A stretch of DNA of 64,000 bases, taken from positions 930,001 through 994,000 of the forward strand of contig JBEVVG010000002.1 of the NCBI GenBank assembly GCA_040507225.1. The letters are read 5' to 3'. This DNA is from Thiodiazotropha sp040507225 (GTDB lineage Bacteria > Pseudomonadota > Gammaproteobacteria > Chromatiales > Chromatiaceae). Both the position numbers and the translations under genes were made by a program. Shown one piece after another: positions 26,990-35,569 of this stretch (position 1 is its first letter; each line of letters starts with the position of its first letter). The notes below the pieces were generated by a model. It ran no database searches. It saw only the letters and a program-made list of their open reading frames with translations, and was not told the DNA's origin.

Positions 26990-27347
26990 ATCTGCCTGAC
27001 AGTGTTTATTATTCGACTTTACGGCTGAATCGGGACGAATGTCGTTGATATTTATCGATTCTGCCGTCGATATCTGTTTGTCAGGCTCCGTCTTCTGGAG
27101 AGCGCGCCATCGACCTGGGCCAGGTGGCAATTATCAGTGAATGGGAAAATTCTCCCAATACTGCATCCGCAGGAATTATAGTGCCTGCAGCCGATGTCGA
27201 CAATCGAACGGCTGTTTTTTCGTGCATTCCTGTGATGCAGGTCAGGCTCTGGCGCTGTTTCCAGGCTGAGGATTTGATCGGGGTGACGTGTATCCATAGA
27301 CGATTGTGTGGTAGATTTCTCTCTTTTTCGAACCAGGAATCAGCCGG
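26990..27347. promoter_or_regulatory. Divergent region between the DUF6502 gene and gatC with an FNR-like box
   Basis: No gene seen. TTGAT-ATTT-ATCGA at 27045-27058 matches the FNR palindrome at nine of ten positions, about 60 bases upstream of the DUF6502 start. No clear sigma-70 hexamers were identified for gatC. Confidence 0.4.
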
Positions 27348-27635
27348 ATGTCACTTGAACGTTCCGATGTTGAGAAAATCGCACATCTTGCACGAATGGC
27401 GCTGGATGAGTCGCAGATCGACACCTATGCCTCTGAGTTGAGTAACATCCTCGCCTTGGTGGAGCAGCTGGAACAGGCGGATACCTCGGGTATCGAGCCC
27501 ATGTCCCATCCCCTGCACATGGCCCAGCGGTTGCGCAACGACGAGGTCACAGAAGCCGATCGTCGTGAGGCCAACCAGGCCATCGCACCCCAGGTGGAGA
27601 ACGGACTCTACCTGGTACCCAAGGTGATCGAGTAA
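27348..27635 (+). CDS. gatC: Asp/Glu-tRNA amidotransferase subunit C
   Basis: A 95-residue protein of typical GatC length with VEKIAHLARMALDESQI, MSHPLHMAQRLRNDEV and the C-terminal ENGLYLVPKVIE. GatC wraps around GatA and stabilises the GatCAB complex, which converts Glu-tRNA(Gln) and Asp-tRNA(Asn) to the amidated forms. First gene of gatCAB. Confidence 0.97.
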   Translation: MSLERSDVEKIAHLARMALDESQIDTYASELSNILALVEQLEQADTSGIEPMSHPLHMAQRLRNDEVTEADRREANQAIAPQVENGLYLVPKVIE

Positions 27636-27733
27636 ACCCGTAGCGTTCTTCCCTGTCGCGGATCCTGAAACCCTTCCGGTCCCCGCTGGGGCGAACCCTC
27701 TCAGCCTACGTATAACAGGCAGTAATTCAGACC

Positions 27734-29191
27734 ATGCACACGAAAACCATAGTCGAGCTGGGGGCCGGACTCAGGGCCGGTGAATTTACCAGTGTTGAAC
27801 TGACCCGGCATTTCCTTGACCGGATCGACCGACACAACAGTGAGCTCAACGCTTTCGTCACGGTTACCCCGGAAACCGCGTTACAGGAGGCGGAGGCCGC
27901 GGACCGGTTGCTCCAGTCGGATCAGGCCGGGCCGCTGACCGGTATTCCGATTGCCCAGAAAGATATCTTCTGTACCCAGGGTGTGAAGACCAGCTGTGGT
28001 TCCCGCATGCTCGATAATTTCATCTCTCCCTATGACGCCAGCGTGGTGGAACGACTCAAGCAGGCCGGCATCGTCTCCCTGGGCAAGGCGAATATGGACG
28101 AGTTCGCGATGGGCTCCTCCAATGAAACCAGTTTTTACGGCGCGGTGCGCAATCCCTGGGACACCCAGCGGGTGCCGGGTGGTTCCTCGGGGGGCTCCGC
28201 GGCAGCGGTGGCTGCGCGCCTGGCTGTCGCCGCCACCGGAACCGATACCGGCGGCTCGATTCGTCAGCCGGCGGCCCTGTGCGGCCTGACCGGCCTCAAA
28301 CCCACTTACGGACGGGTCTCCCGGTTTGGCATGATCGCCTTCGCCTCCAGCCTGGATCAGGCGGGACCTATGACCCAGAGCGCCCAGGACGCGGCACTGG
28401 TGCTGCAGGCCATCGCCGGTTTCGATCCCAGGGACTCCACCTGCGCGAACGAACCTGTGCCCGGCTATACCCTCACTCTGGAGGACTCCCTGGAGGGTTT
28501 GCGGATCGGACTGCCGGAGGAGTATTTCGGTGAGGGCCTGGATTCCGCCATCGCCGCGAGTATCGAGGCGGCGATCGAGGTCTACAAGGGGCTGGGAGCG
28601 GAAGTGGTGGAGATCAGTCTGCCCAACACCGCCCTGGCGGTGCCGACCTACTATGTGGTAGCGCCCGCCGAGTGTTCCTCCAATCTGTCCCGTTTCGACG
28701 GGGTGAGATTCGGCTACCGCTGTGAGGCGCCGAAGGATCTCGAGGACCTTTACAAGCGCTCCCGGGGCGAGGGATTCGGTTCGGAGGTGAAACGTCGCAT
28801 CATGATTGGCACCTATGCGCTTTCAGCCGGTTATTACGATGCCTACTACCTGAAGGCCCAGCAGACCCGACACCTGATCTCCGATGACTTCAGCAAGGCC
28901 TTCGAGAAGGTCGATGTGATCATGGGTCCCACCTCGCCCGCAACCGCATTCGGTCTGGGTGAGAAGACCGATGACCCGGTCACCATGTATCTCAATGATA
29001 TCTACACCATCGCCGCCAATCTGGCCGGTCTGCCGGCCATGTCGCTGCCAGTGGAGCCGGTCAACGGTCTGCCGGTGGGGCTGCAGATCATCGGCAACTA
29101 TTTCGCGGAAGGGAAACTGCTGAATGTGGCGCATCGTTATCAGCGGGAAACCCAGTGGCATCGGCAGATGCCTGAAGAATTCGTTTTGTGA
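27734..29191 (+). CDS. gatA: Asp/Glu-tRNA amidotransferase subunit A
   Basis: A 485-residue amidase-signature enzyme that releases ammonia from glutamine. The Ser-cisSer-Lys triad is visible: IAQKDIFCT (Lys), VPGGSSGGSAAAVAARLA (cis-Ser) and GTDTGGSIRQPAALCG (nucleophile Ser). The C-terminal GLPVGLQIIGNYFAEGKLL is conserved. The stop is followed immediately by a palindromic AT-rich element that separates it from gatB. Confidence 0.97.
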   Translation: MHTKTIVELGAGLRAGEFTSVELTRHFLDRIDRHNSELNAFVTVTPETALQEAEAADRLLQSDQAGPLTGIPIAQKDIFCTQGVKTSCGSRMLDNFISPYDASVVERLKQAGIVSLGKANMDEFAMGSSNETSFYGAVRNPWDTQRVPGGSSGGSAAAVAARLAVAATGTDTGGSIRQPAALCGLTGLKPTYGRVSRFGMIAFASSLDQAGPMTQSAQDAALVLQAIAGFDPRDSTCANEPVPGYTLTLEDSLEGLRIGLPEEYFGEGLDSAIAASIEAAIEVYKGLGAEVVEISLPNTALAVPTYYVVAPAECSSNLSRFDGVRFGYRCEAPKDLEDLYKRSRGEGFGSEVKRRIMIGTYALSAGYYDAYYLKAQQTRHLISDDFSKAFEKVDVIMGPTSPATAFGLGEKTDDPVTMYLNDIYTIAANLAGLPAMSLPVEPVNGLPVGLQIIGNYFAEGKLLNVAHRYQRETQWHRQMPEEFVL

Positions 29192-29202
29192 ATTTTGAAT
29201 TG

Positions 29203-29305
29203 TTAATTTTGAATTGTGAATTGAGGTGCTCGCTATGCGCGTCTTTTTATGAATTCAAAAAAACTGTGCGCAGAGCGCACTCATCAATTCATAATTCAAA
29301 ATTAA
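29203..29305. repeat. Palindromic AT-rich element (MITE/REP-like) between gatA and gatB
   Basis: The outer arms at 29203-29224 and 29284-29305 are 22-base inverted repeats with one mismatch (TTAATTTTGAATTGTGAATT... and its complement). Inside them GTGCTCGCTATGCGC (29226-29240) is imperfectly complementary to GTGCGCAGAGCGCAC (29266-29280), giving a long cruciform or hairpin of about 103 bases. Flanking bases repeat the AATTTTGAATT motif at 29191. It lacks a coding frame; a miniature mobile element or dispersed repeat is likely. Confidence 0.7.
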
Positions 29306-29330
29306 AAACTCAATATTAATGAGACTTGCT

Positions 29331-30764
29331 ATGCAGTGGGAAACCGTAATCGGCTTGGAAATCCACACCCAACTGGCCACCCAATCGAAAATATTCTCCG
29401 GTGCCTCGATTGCCTACGGGGCGCAACCCAATACCCAGGCCTGCATCGTGGACCTCGGTTTCCCGGGGGTTCTGCCGGTACTCAACGAAGCCGCGGTTGA
29501 TATGGCCCTGATGTTCGGCCTGGCGGTCGATGCCGAGATCGGTGAGCGCTCGGTTTTTGCTCGCAAGAACTACTTTTATCCCGACCTGCCCAAGGGCTAC
29601 CAGATCAGCCAGTTTGAGTTGCCGATTGTCGGCAAGGGCAGCCTCACCATCGACCTTGACGACGGAAGCCAAAAGGTGATCGGTATCACCCGGGCCCACC
29701 TGGAAGAGGATGCCGGCAAGTCACTGCACGAGGATTTTCACGGCATGAGCGGCATCGATCTGAACCGGGCCGGTACCCCGTTGCTGGAAATTGTCTCGGA
29801 GCCGGACATGCGTTCCATCAAAGAGGCCGTGGCGTATGCGCGCAAGATCCATCAGCTGGTGGTCTACCTGGGAATCTGTGACGGCAACATGCAGGAAGGA
29901 TCCTTCCGTATCGATGCCAATATCTCCATACGCCCGTTTGGCCAGGAACAGTTCGGCACCCGCACCGAGTTGAAGAACATCAACTCCTTTCGTTTCATGG
30001 AACGGGCCCTGAACTTCGAACTGGAGCGCCAGATCGACCTGCTGGAGGGTGGCCGCGAGGTGACTCAGGAGACCCGTCTGTACGACGCGGACCGGGATGA
30101 GACCCGTTCCATGCGCAGCAAGGAGGAGGCCAACGACTACCGCTATTTCCCGGATCCCGATCTGTTGCCGGTAGTGATCACCGAGCAGCGCCGGGAAGCG
30201 GCCCGGTCACGCCTTCCGGAGCTTCCGGATCAGAAATGCGCGCGTTTCGAATCCGCCTACCAGCTCAACCCGGACGACGCCCTGATGCTCACCCAGAGCC
30301 GTGCCCTGGCGGACTACTACGAGGCCGTGGTGGCCAGTGGCGCCGACTCGAAGATGGCGGCCAACTGGGTGACCGGGGACCTCAAGGGGGCCTTGAACAA
30401 GGCGGGCCTGGAGATCCTGGAGTCCCCGGTTCCGGCGCAACAGCTGGGCGGGTTGCTGATACGCATTGGCGACGGCACCCTCTCGGGTAAGCTCGCCAAG
30501 CAGGTATTCGAGGCCATGTGGCAGGGTGAAGGGGATGCCGACACGGTGATCGAGACCAGGGGCCTGAAGCAGATCACCGACAGCGGCCAGATCGAAACTC
30601 TGATCGACCAGATCATCGCCGCCAACCCGAAACAGGTGGAGCAGTTCCGCGCCGGAAAGGACAAGCTGCTCGGTTTCTTTGTCGGTCAGGTCATGAAACA
30701 GACCCAGGGCAAAGCAGACCCCGGGCAGGTGAACAAAATCCTCATCGGCAAGCTCAAGGGATGA
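29331..30764 (+). CDS. gatB: Asp/Glu-tRNA amidotransferase subunit B
   Basis: A 477-residue subunit that phosphorylates the tRNA-bound Glu/Asp and accepts ammonia. Signatures: WETVIGLEIHTQLATQSKIF, FYPDLPKGYQISQFELPI, LEEDAGKSLH and GIDLNRAGTPLLEIVSEPD; the C-terminal YqeY-like tail ends in GQVMKQTQGKADPGQVNKIL. ATG at 29331 (MQWETVIG) matches family starts, while an ATG at 29319 adds four residues. The ribosome site is weak and lies next to the palindromic element, so gatB may be translated differently from gatCA. Confidence 0.97.
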   Translation: MQWETVIGLEIHTQLATQSKIFSGASIAYGAQPNTQACIVDLGFPGVLPVLNEAAVDMALMFGLAVDAEIGERSVFARKNYFYPDLPKGYQISQFELPIVGKGSLTIDLDDGSQKVIGITRAHLEEDAGKSLHEDFHGMSGIDLNRAGTPLLEIVSEPDMRSIKEAVAYARKIHQLVVYLGICDGNMQEGSFRIDANISIRPFGQEQFGTRTELKNINSFRFMERALNFELERQIDLLEGGREVTQETRLYDADRDETRSMRSKEEANDYRYFPDPDLLPVVITEQRREAARSRLPELPDQKCARFESAYQLNPDDALMLTQSRALADYYEAVVASGADSKMAANWVTGDLKGALNKAGLEILESPVPAQQLGGLLIRIGDGTLSGKLAKQVFEAMWQGEGDADTVIETRGLKQITDSGQIETLIDQIIAANPKQVEQFRAGKDKLLGFFVGQVMKQTQGKADPGQVNKILIGKLKG

Positions 30765-30795
30765 GTCTCAACCGGTCCTGGCAGGTTTTAGGACG

Positions 30796-33006
30796 ATGGC
30801 GCTACACGGACGCTTGAATATCGCACTGGCGGTGTTGCTGGCCGCGCCGTCCCTGTTGCAGGCCGGCCTGTGGCAGGATCAGCCTCAACCGGCATTGACC
30901 GCCCTGAATACAGGGCCTGCCTATTTCCGCTCACTGCGTCTGGATCGAACCGGCCTGCAGCGCTTGCTTCAGCGCTCCCCGGTTGAGACCGGGGTGATGC
31001 AGAGCGGCGGCCAGTTGCTGGAACTGCCGCTGCCCGATGGGCGCATGATCCGTCTGTTCGCCGAGGTCTCGCCGGTGATGGCGCCGGCGCTTGCGCAACG
31101 CTACCCCGAGATACGCACCTACCGGGTGCGGGGTGCGGATGAAACGGACATCAGCGGGCGCGTGGATCTTACCCCCCTGGGTTTTCATGCCCTGCTCAAT
31201 ACTCCCGCAGGAAGTGTGTTCATCGATCCGGATCGCAACGGCGGCTACCGCAGCTTTTACAAACAGGATTACGCCCGCGCCAACCCCCTGGCCGGGCAGG
31301 CCCATGTCTGTCAGCATCGGGATCATGAGTCCGGTCTGCTCAAGGATTGGCGCAGCGGCATTGTCGAGCCGGCGGCGCGCAGCCTGAGCGGCAGCGAGCG
31401 TCGCATCTATCGCCTCGCGGTGGCGGCCACCGGGGAATACACAGCCTATTTCGGTGGCCGTTCAGACCTGGCCCTGGCGCAGATCGTCACCGCCATCAAC
31501 CGGGTCAATCAGATCTACGGTCGGGATCTGGCGGTACAGTTCCAATTGGTGGGAAACAATGACCGGATCATCTTCCGCGATGCGGACTCGGATCCCTACA
31601 CTCATCGCGCGGACGCCATCCCCACCATGCTCGAGGAGAATCAGCAGACCCTGGATTACGTGCTGGGCAGCCGCCAGTACGACATCGGACACCTGTTCGG
31701 CCTGGTGGGCGGCGGGCTTGCCACCCTGGGTTCCGCCTGTATGCAGTTCAAGGCCCAGGCCTATACCGGGACCTCACAGCCCGATAGCGATGTGTTCTAT
31801 ATCGACTTCGTGGCCCATGAATTGGGCCACCAGCTGAATGCCAACCACAGCTTCAACGGCACCTCCGCCAACTGCGGAGGGATGAATCGTAACCCGTCCA
31901 CGGCCATGGAGCCGGGCAGCGGTTCCACGATCATGAGCTATGCCGGTATCTGCGGTGAGGAAGACCTGCAGGCCCATTCGGACGCCACCTTCCATGCGGT
32001 GAACATCCAGGAGATGCGTGAATTCATCACCACCGGCGATGGTCGTCTGTGCGGCACCCGGGTGAGTACCGGCAATACAGCGCCGCAGGTGGATGCCGGC
32101 GCCAGCGGTGAGGACGCCCCCTACCCCCTGCCGATCGGCACCCCTTTCCGGCTCACCGGGCAGGCCGTGGATGCCGAGGGTGATCCGCTTTCTTATCAAT
32201 GGGACGAGATGGATGCCGGTGGAGTATCGGGGGCGACCGATGCGCAGACCATCGGCAGCGACATCCCGGATCAGCCCAATCCATTGTTCCGCTCCTATCT
32301 GCCAAAGGCGACCCCGGAGCGCTACCTGCCCAGGCTGAGCACACTCCTCAGTGGCGAGTTCGGAATTGGCGAGACCCTGCCTGATACCCGCCGTGAGTTG
32401 AGCTTCCGTCTTACCGTCCGGGACGGTGCCTCAGGAGTGGCGGACGACGATTTGAAACTGCAGGTGGACCCGACGCTCGGGGTGTTTGCCGTCACCGGGG
32501 GGTCGTTGAACGGGGGCGGGACCTTTGCCGGCGGCACCCGGCAGTCGCTCAGCTGGTCCGTGGCGGAGACGGATCGGGTGTGTCGGGAGGTGTCGATCAG
32601 TCTGCTGAGCCTGAATGAGCGCGAGGCGCCGACCCGCTATTGCGACAGTTCGGATGAGGCAATGGAGATGCTCGACCTGGGGCGTTACCCGAATATCGGG
32701 ATGGCCACACTGACCCTGCCGAGCAGCGGATTGCGGCACGGGCGGGTGATGCTGGCGTGTACCGGGGGGGTGTTTTTCAGCCTCTCGGAGGCGCCGATAA
32801 CGATCCTCGCGGCGACCCAGGTTGCCAGTGACTGCAAACCGATTGACGGCGAGACCCGGGAGCACGGAACCCTGTTCACGGACGCGGGCAGTGCCGCCAA
32901 GTTCGACAGCCCGGGCGGCGGCGGTGCGTTCGGCTGGCTCAATCTGCTGCTGGGTCTGTTGGCCCTGGCCGGTGCTGCGGTGCGCGGAAACCGGGGCCGA
33001 TCCTGA
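30796..33006 (+). CDS. Secreted metzincin metalloprotease with GlyGly-CTERM-like tail
   Basis: A 736-residue exported protease. It has a signal peptide (NIALAVLLAAPSLLQAG), a propeptide-like region, then a reprolysin-like domain with the zinc site HELGHQLNANH at residues 341-351 (Glu342 catalytic) and a Met-turn IMSYAG with Met380. After this come beta-sandwich regions (APQVDAGASGEDAPYPLPIG; LSYQWDEMD) with Cys pairs. The last 30 residues are GGGGAFGWLNLLLGLLALAG plus a basic end, the Gly-rich motif, hydrophobic helix and Arg tail of GlyGly-CTERM proteins processed by rhombosortase. A rhombosortase gene is about 0.5 kb away (33449-34054, minus strand). Confidence 0.85.
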   Translation: MALHGRLNIALAVLLAAPSLLQAGLWQDQPQPALTALNTGPAYFRSLRLDRTGLQRLLQRSPVETGVMQSGGQLLELPLPDGRMIRLFAEVSPVMAPALAQRYPEIRTYRVRGADETDISGRVDLTPLGFHALLNTPAGSVFIDPDRNGGYRSFYKQDYARANPLAGQAHVCQHRDHESGLLKDWRSGIVEPAARSLSGSERRIYRLAVAATGEYTAYFGGRSDLALAQIVTAINRVNQIYGRDLAVQFQLVGNNDRIIFRDADSDPYTHRADAIPTMLEENQQTLDYVLGSRQYDIGHLFGLVGGGLATLGSACMQFKAQAYTGTSQPDSDVFYIDFVAHELGHQLNANHSFNGTSANCGGMNRNPSTAMEPGSGSTIMSYAGICGEEDLQAHSDATFHAVNIQEMREFITTGDGRLCGTRVSTGNTAPQVDAGASGEDAPYPLPIGTPFRLTGQAVDAEGDPLSYQWDEMDAGGVSGATDAQTIGSDIPDQPNPLFRSYLPKATPERYLPRLSTLLSGEFGIGETLPDTRRELSFRLTVRDGASGVADDDLKLQVDPTLGVFAVTGGSLNGGGTFAGGTRQSLSWSVAETDRVCREVSISLLSLNEREAPTRYCDSSDEAMEMLDLGRYPNIGMATLTLPSSGLRHGRVMLACTGGVFFSLSEAPITILAATQVASDCKPIDGETREHGTLFTDAGSAAKFDSPGGGGAFGWLNLLLGLLALAGAAVRGNRGRS

Positions 33007-33050
33007 AGCGCGACGGCCTGCTCAGGACAATCTGAAAACCCATTGCGTTC

Positions 33051-33446
33051 TCAATCAGAGTCCGGGCAATGGGCAAGCATGAGGCGATTGTAGCGGGCGG
33101 CGTATTCCGCTGCCGCCTGGAGCAACCGGCGGTGTGTTTCACCCAACACGATGTCGGTGCTGCCCGGGAGCGCGCGTCGTCCACATCTCTCGCCCGCCCC
33201 ATCCATCCTGGCAGGATCCACCCCCGGCAGGTTGAGGGCCCGTCCTGCGAGGGCGAGCAGTCGTGTGTCCTGGCGTTGCAGGGCCTCCTGAACATCCCGT
33301 TCGGCGTCCGCCTGGTGCAGCCAGGCCAGGGATGCCACTGCCTGGCGTTCCCGCTCGTTCAGCGTGTTGGGGTCGACGGGGAGGTTCTCCTGGCAGGCGT
33401 TGAGGGTCATCAGCAGGATGATCAGCAGGTGATGGGCTCGTGTCAC
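33051..33446 (-). CDS. Small putative lipoprotein downstream of rrtA
   Basis: A 131-residue protein with a lipoprotein signal (VTRAHHLLIILLMTLNAC, lipobox LNAC). The mature part is helical, with NERERQAVASLAWLHQADAE and HRRLLQAAAEYAARYNRL, and two further Cys residues. GTG at 33446 is preferred: GGAGACATAAAC precedes it and it starts two bases after the rrtA stop, so it belongs to the same operon. No family recognised; a role alongside rhombosortase is only suggested by position. Confidence 0.6.
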   Translation of the reverse strand: MTRAHHLLIILLMTLNACQENLPVDPNTLNERERQAVASLAWLHQADAERDVQEALQRQDTRLLALAGRALNLPGVDPARMDGAGERCGRRALPGSTDIVLGETHRRLLQAAAEYAARYNRLMLAHCPDSD

Positions 33447-33448
33447 GT

Positions 33449-34054
33449 TTATGTCTCCGTTCGGACGCCCCGGGCGATCCATTCGGCGCCCCATAGTATG
33501 CCTCCGCTGAGCGCTCCGTAAAGATGCGCCTCAACGATCACCCGTCCCCGGGCCAGGGATTCACTGCCGGGCAGGGGACCCTGCCACTGCTCCCAGATCA
33601 GCTTGATCAGCACCAGCAGCAGCAGGCCGGCGGAGAGGCCGGGGGATGGGCCGGTTTCGTCAATCGTTCCACGTCGTCCGGCAGCGGGTGTAATGCGCTG
33701 TAACAGCGACCAGCAGAGCAGACCGTGCAGAACTCCGGAAAGCCCCTGGTACCAGATCACCTGGGGTGCTCCGAACCAGAGTCCCAGTGAGGTCCCGAGC
33801 ATCAGCCAGGGAAGGGCCGTGAGGCACCAGAAGCGCCGGTTTTGCAACAGCATCAGGGCGATCAGCCAGAGTCCGGCCAGGTTCATTGCCAGGTGGCCCC
33901 AGCCCAGGTGGGTCAGATGTCCGCTGAACAGTTGCCACACCGCTCCGCTGGCGATGGATTCACGCTGGTACTGGAGGAGGCTGACCAGCGGCTGAGACCC
34001 GGTCGCGGCAAGCAACGCCGCCAGGGTGACACCCCACAGGCAGGCCGACCTCAT
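33449..34054 (-). CDS. rrtA: Rhombosortase (rhomboid-family GlyGly-CTERM protease)
   Basis: A 201-residue membrane protease of the short rhomboid type. Six hydrophobic spans are visible; the His/Asn pair is in HLGWGHLAMNLAGL, the nucleophile in GLSGVLHG (Ser106) and the catalytic His in VEAHLYGALSGG (His177). The size and these motifs match rhombosortase, which cuts the GlyGly-CTERM tails of exported proteins in the inner membrane. The ATG at 34054 overlaps the moeB stop by four bases. A likely substrate, the metalloprotease at 30796-33006, lies just beyond the following lipoprotein gene, in convergent orientation. Confidence 0.85.
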   Translation of the reverse strand: MRSACLWGVTLAALLAATGSQPLVSLLQYQRESIASGAVWQLFSGHLTHLGWGHLAMNLAGLWLIALMLLQNRRFWCLTALPWLMLGTSLGLWFGAPQVIWYQGLSGVLHGLLCWSLLQRITPAAGRRGTIDETGPSPGLSAGLLLLVLIKLIWEQWQGPLPGSESLARGRVIVEAHLYGALSGGILWGAEWIARGVRTET

Positions 34055-34800
34055 GGCGGTGATTGACCGCACACCGGGCAGGCCGGATCCGGCTTGAGTT
34101 TCAGACTGCGCCACTCCATCTGCAGGGCGTCCAGCAGCAACAGCCTGGCGTCCAGGCAGCGCCCTGCGCCGGTCAGTTGCTTGATTGCCTCGGTGGCCTG
34201 GATGCTGCCGATGATGCCCACCAGCGGTGCGAGCACCCCGTTGGCGGAGCAGGTCTCATCCATCGCACCCTCATCTGGGTAGAGGCACTGATAACAGGGT
34301 GATCCCGGCTGACCGGTAAATACGCTCACCTGACCCTCCATGCGGATCGCGGCCCCGGAAACCAGGGGAACCCTGAGGGCGCGGCATACCCGGTTGACGG
34401 CAAATCGGGTGGCGAAGTTGTCACTGCCTTCGATCACCAGGTCCACATTCCGGATCAGCTGATCGAGCCGGCTTTCATCCAGTTGTTCGGCCAGGGTCTC
34501 GACCCGCACCTCCGGGTTCAGCGCGCTCAGGGTGTCACGCGCGGATTCGACCTTGAGTCGACCGATGTCAGCGGTTTTGTGGATGATCTGGCGTTGCAGA
34601 TTGGTCAGGTCGACCCGGTCGAAGTCCGCCAGTACCAGTTCCCCCACGCCGGCGGCGGCCAGGTACAGCGCGACCGGCGAGCCGAGGCCGCCGAGACCGA
34701 CGATCAGAACCCGGGATTCGTGCAGTCGCTGCTGACCCTCGATGCCGATTGACGGCAGCATGATCTGGCGGCTGTAGCGCAGCAACTGCTCATCGCTCAT
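34051..34800 (-). CDS. moeB: MoeB/ThiF-family adenylyltransferase
   Basis: A 249-residue E1-like enzyme that adenylates the C-terminal Gly of MoaD or ThiS. The ATP site VLIVGLGGLGSPVALYLAAA and ADFDRVDLTNLQRQIIH are intact. Zinc-binding Cys pairs are in SPCYQCLYP and PACPVCGQ, and the catalytic Cys region is MDETCSANGVLAPLVG. Its place downstream of hemA-prfA-prmC matches E. coli-like neighbours. ATG at 34800 (MSDEQLLRYSRQI) is the family start. MoaD versus ThiS specificity cannot be decided. Confidence 0.9.
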   Translation of the reverse strand: MSDEQLLRYSRQIMLPSIGIEGQQRLHESRVLIVGLGGLGSPVALYLAAAGVGELVLADFDRVDLTNLQRQIIHKTADIGRLKVESARDTLSALNPEVRVETLAEQLDESRLDQLIRNVDLVIEGSDNFATRFAVNRVCRALRVPLVSGAAIRMEGQVSVFTGQPGSPCYQCLYPDEGAMDETCSANGVLAPLVGIIGSIQATEAIKQLTGAGRCLDARLLLLDALQMEWRSLKLKPDPACPVCGQSPP

Positions 34801-34839
34801 ATCGGAAATCTGTTTGTGACCCGAACCCACGGCCTGGGG

Positions 34840-35337
34840 TCAGAGGTATTTTCGCCAGTGCTCGGGACGTTGATCCCGCAGGCTGTGATCCGCGCGCTGA
34901 TAGCGATCCGCGAAGATGACCCGGGTGCACTTCGAGTCCCCCCGGTCACAGCCCAGGTTGGCGCGCTCGGTGTCTTCCGTGTAGTAATGCAGTGCGCGCA
35001 TCAGACGGTAGAGGAGGCGGTTATCAATATGCAGGCCCATGGCGGTCAGACCGTTTTCGATCTGTTCCAGGGTCACGACCATGAGCTGGTAAGCGACCCG
35101 CAGATGGGTGGGTGACTGTCTGTCCAGCAGGGTAATACCTTCCACGTCAGCCAGCAGCGTTGCCGCGGTACCCGCCTGGTCGGAGTCCGGGTGGAGTTCG
35201 ACAAAGTGAATGTCCCGGTATTTCACCAAGTCGTGTTGGGGCGCGCCCATAGCCCTCAATCCTAGCGAAAGCAGGGAAATAATCAAGCACTCGGACTGGG
35301 TGAATCCGGCAGTCAAATCAAGGTCGGTATTGGCCAT
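34840..35337 (-). CDS. Conserved-looking protein of unknown function
   Basis: A 165-residue soluble protein (MANTDLDLTAGFTQSECLII...) without signal peptide or membrane span. It is mostly helical with a charged C-terminus: RALHYYTEDTERANLGCDRG and DSKCTRVIFADRYQRADHSL, containing two Cys ten residues apart. Codon use and the position between prmC and moeB in the same direction support it as a real gene. No family recognised. Confidence 0.6.
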   Translation of the reverse strand: MANTDLDLTAGFTQSECLIISLLSLGLRAMGAPQHDLVKYRDIHFVELHPDSDQAGTAATLLADVEGITLLDRQSPTHLRVAYQLMVVTLEQIENGLTAMGLHIDNRLLYRLMRALHYYTEDTERANLGCDRGDSKCTRVIFADRYQRADHSLRDQRPEHWRKYL

Positions 35338-35569
35338 GACGCAACCCTGGAGGCATCAGCGGGTTTTCCACCAGGCTGGGTTGATCAATGCGGAATCCGG
35401 GCCGGCATCCGGCCACTCAGATAGGTCTCCCCGTGCCGAGTGGCCATACCAGAACGAGACCGAATCGGCGGCCTTTCCGATGCCTCAACCGGTCCCTGGT
35501 TCTTGTCCCACACGCCGTGAGGTCATGCAAAGCGATCGTAATCCCAACCGGCGGGGGTAGACCGGCCGA

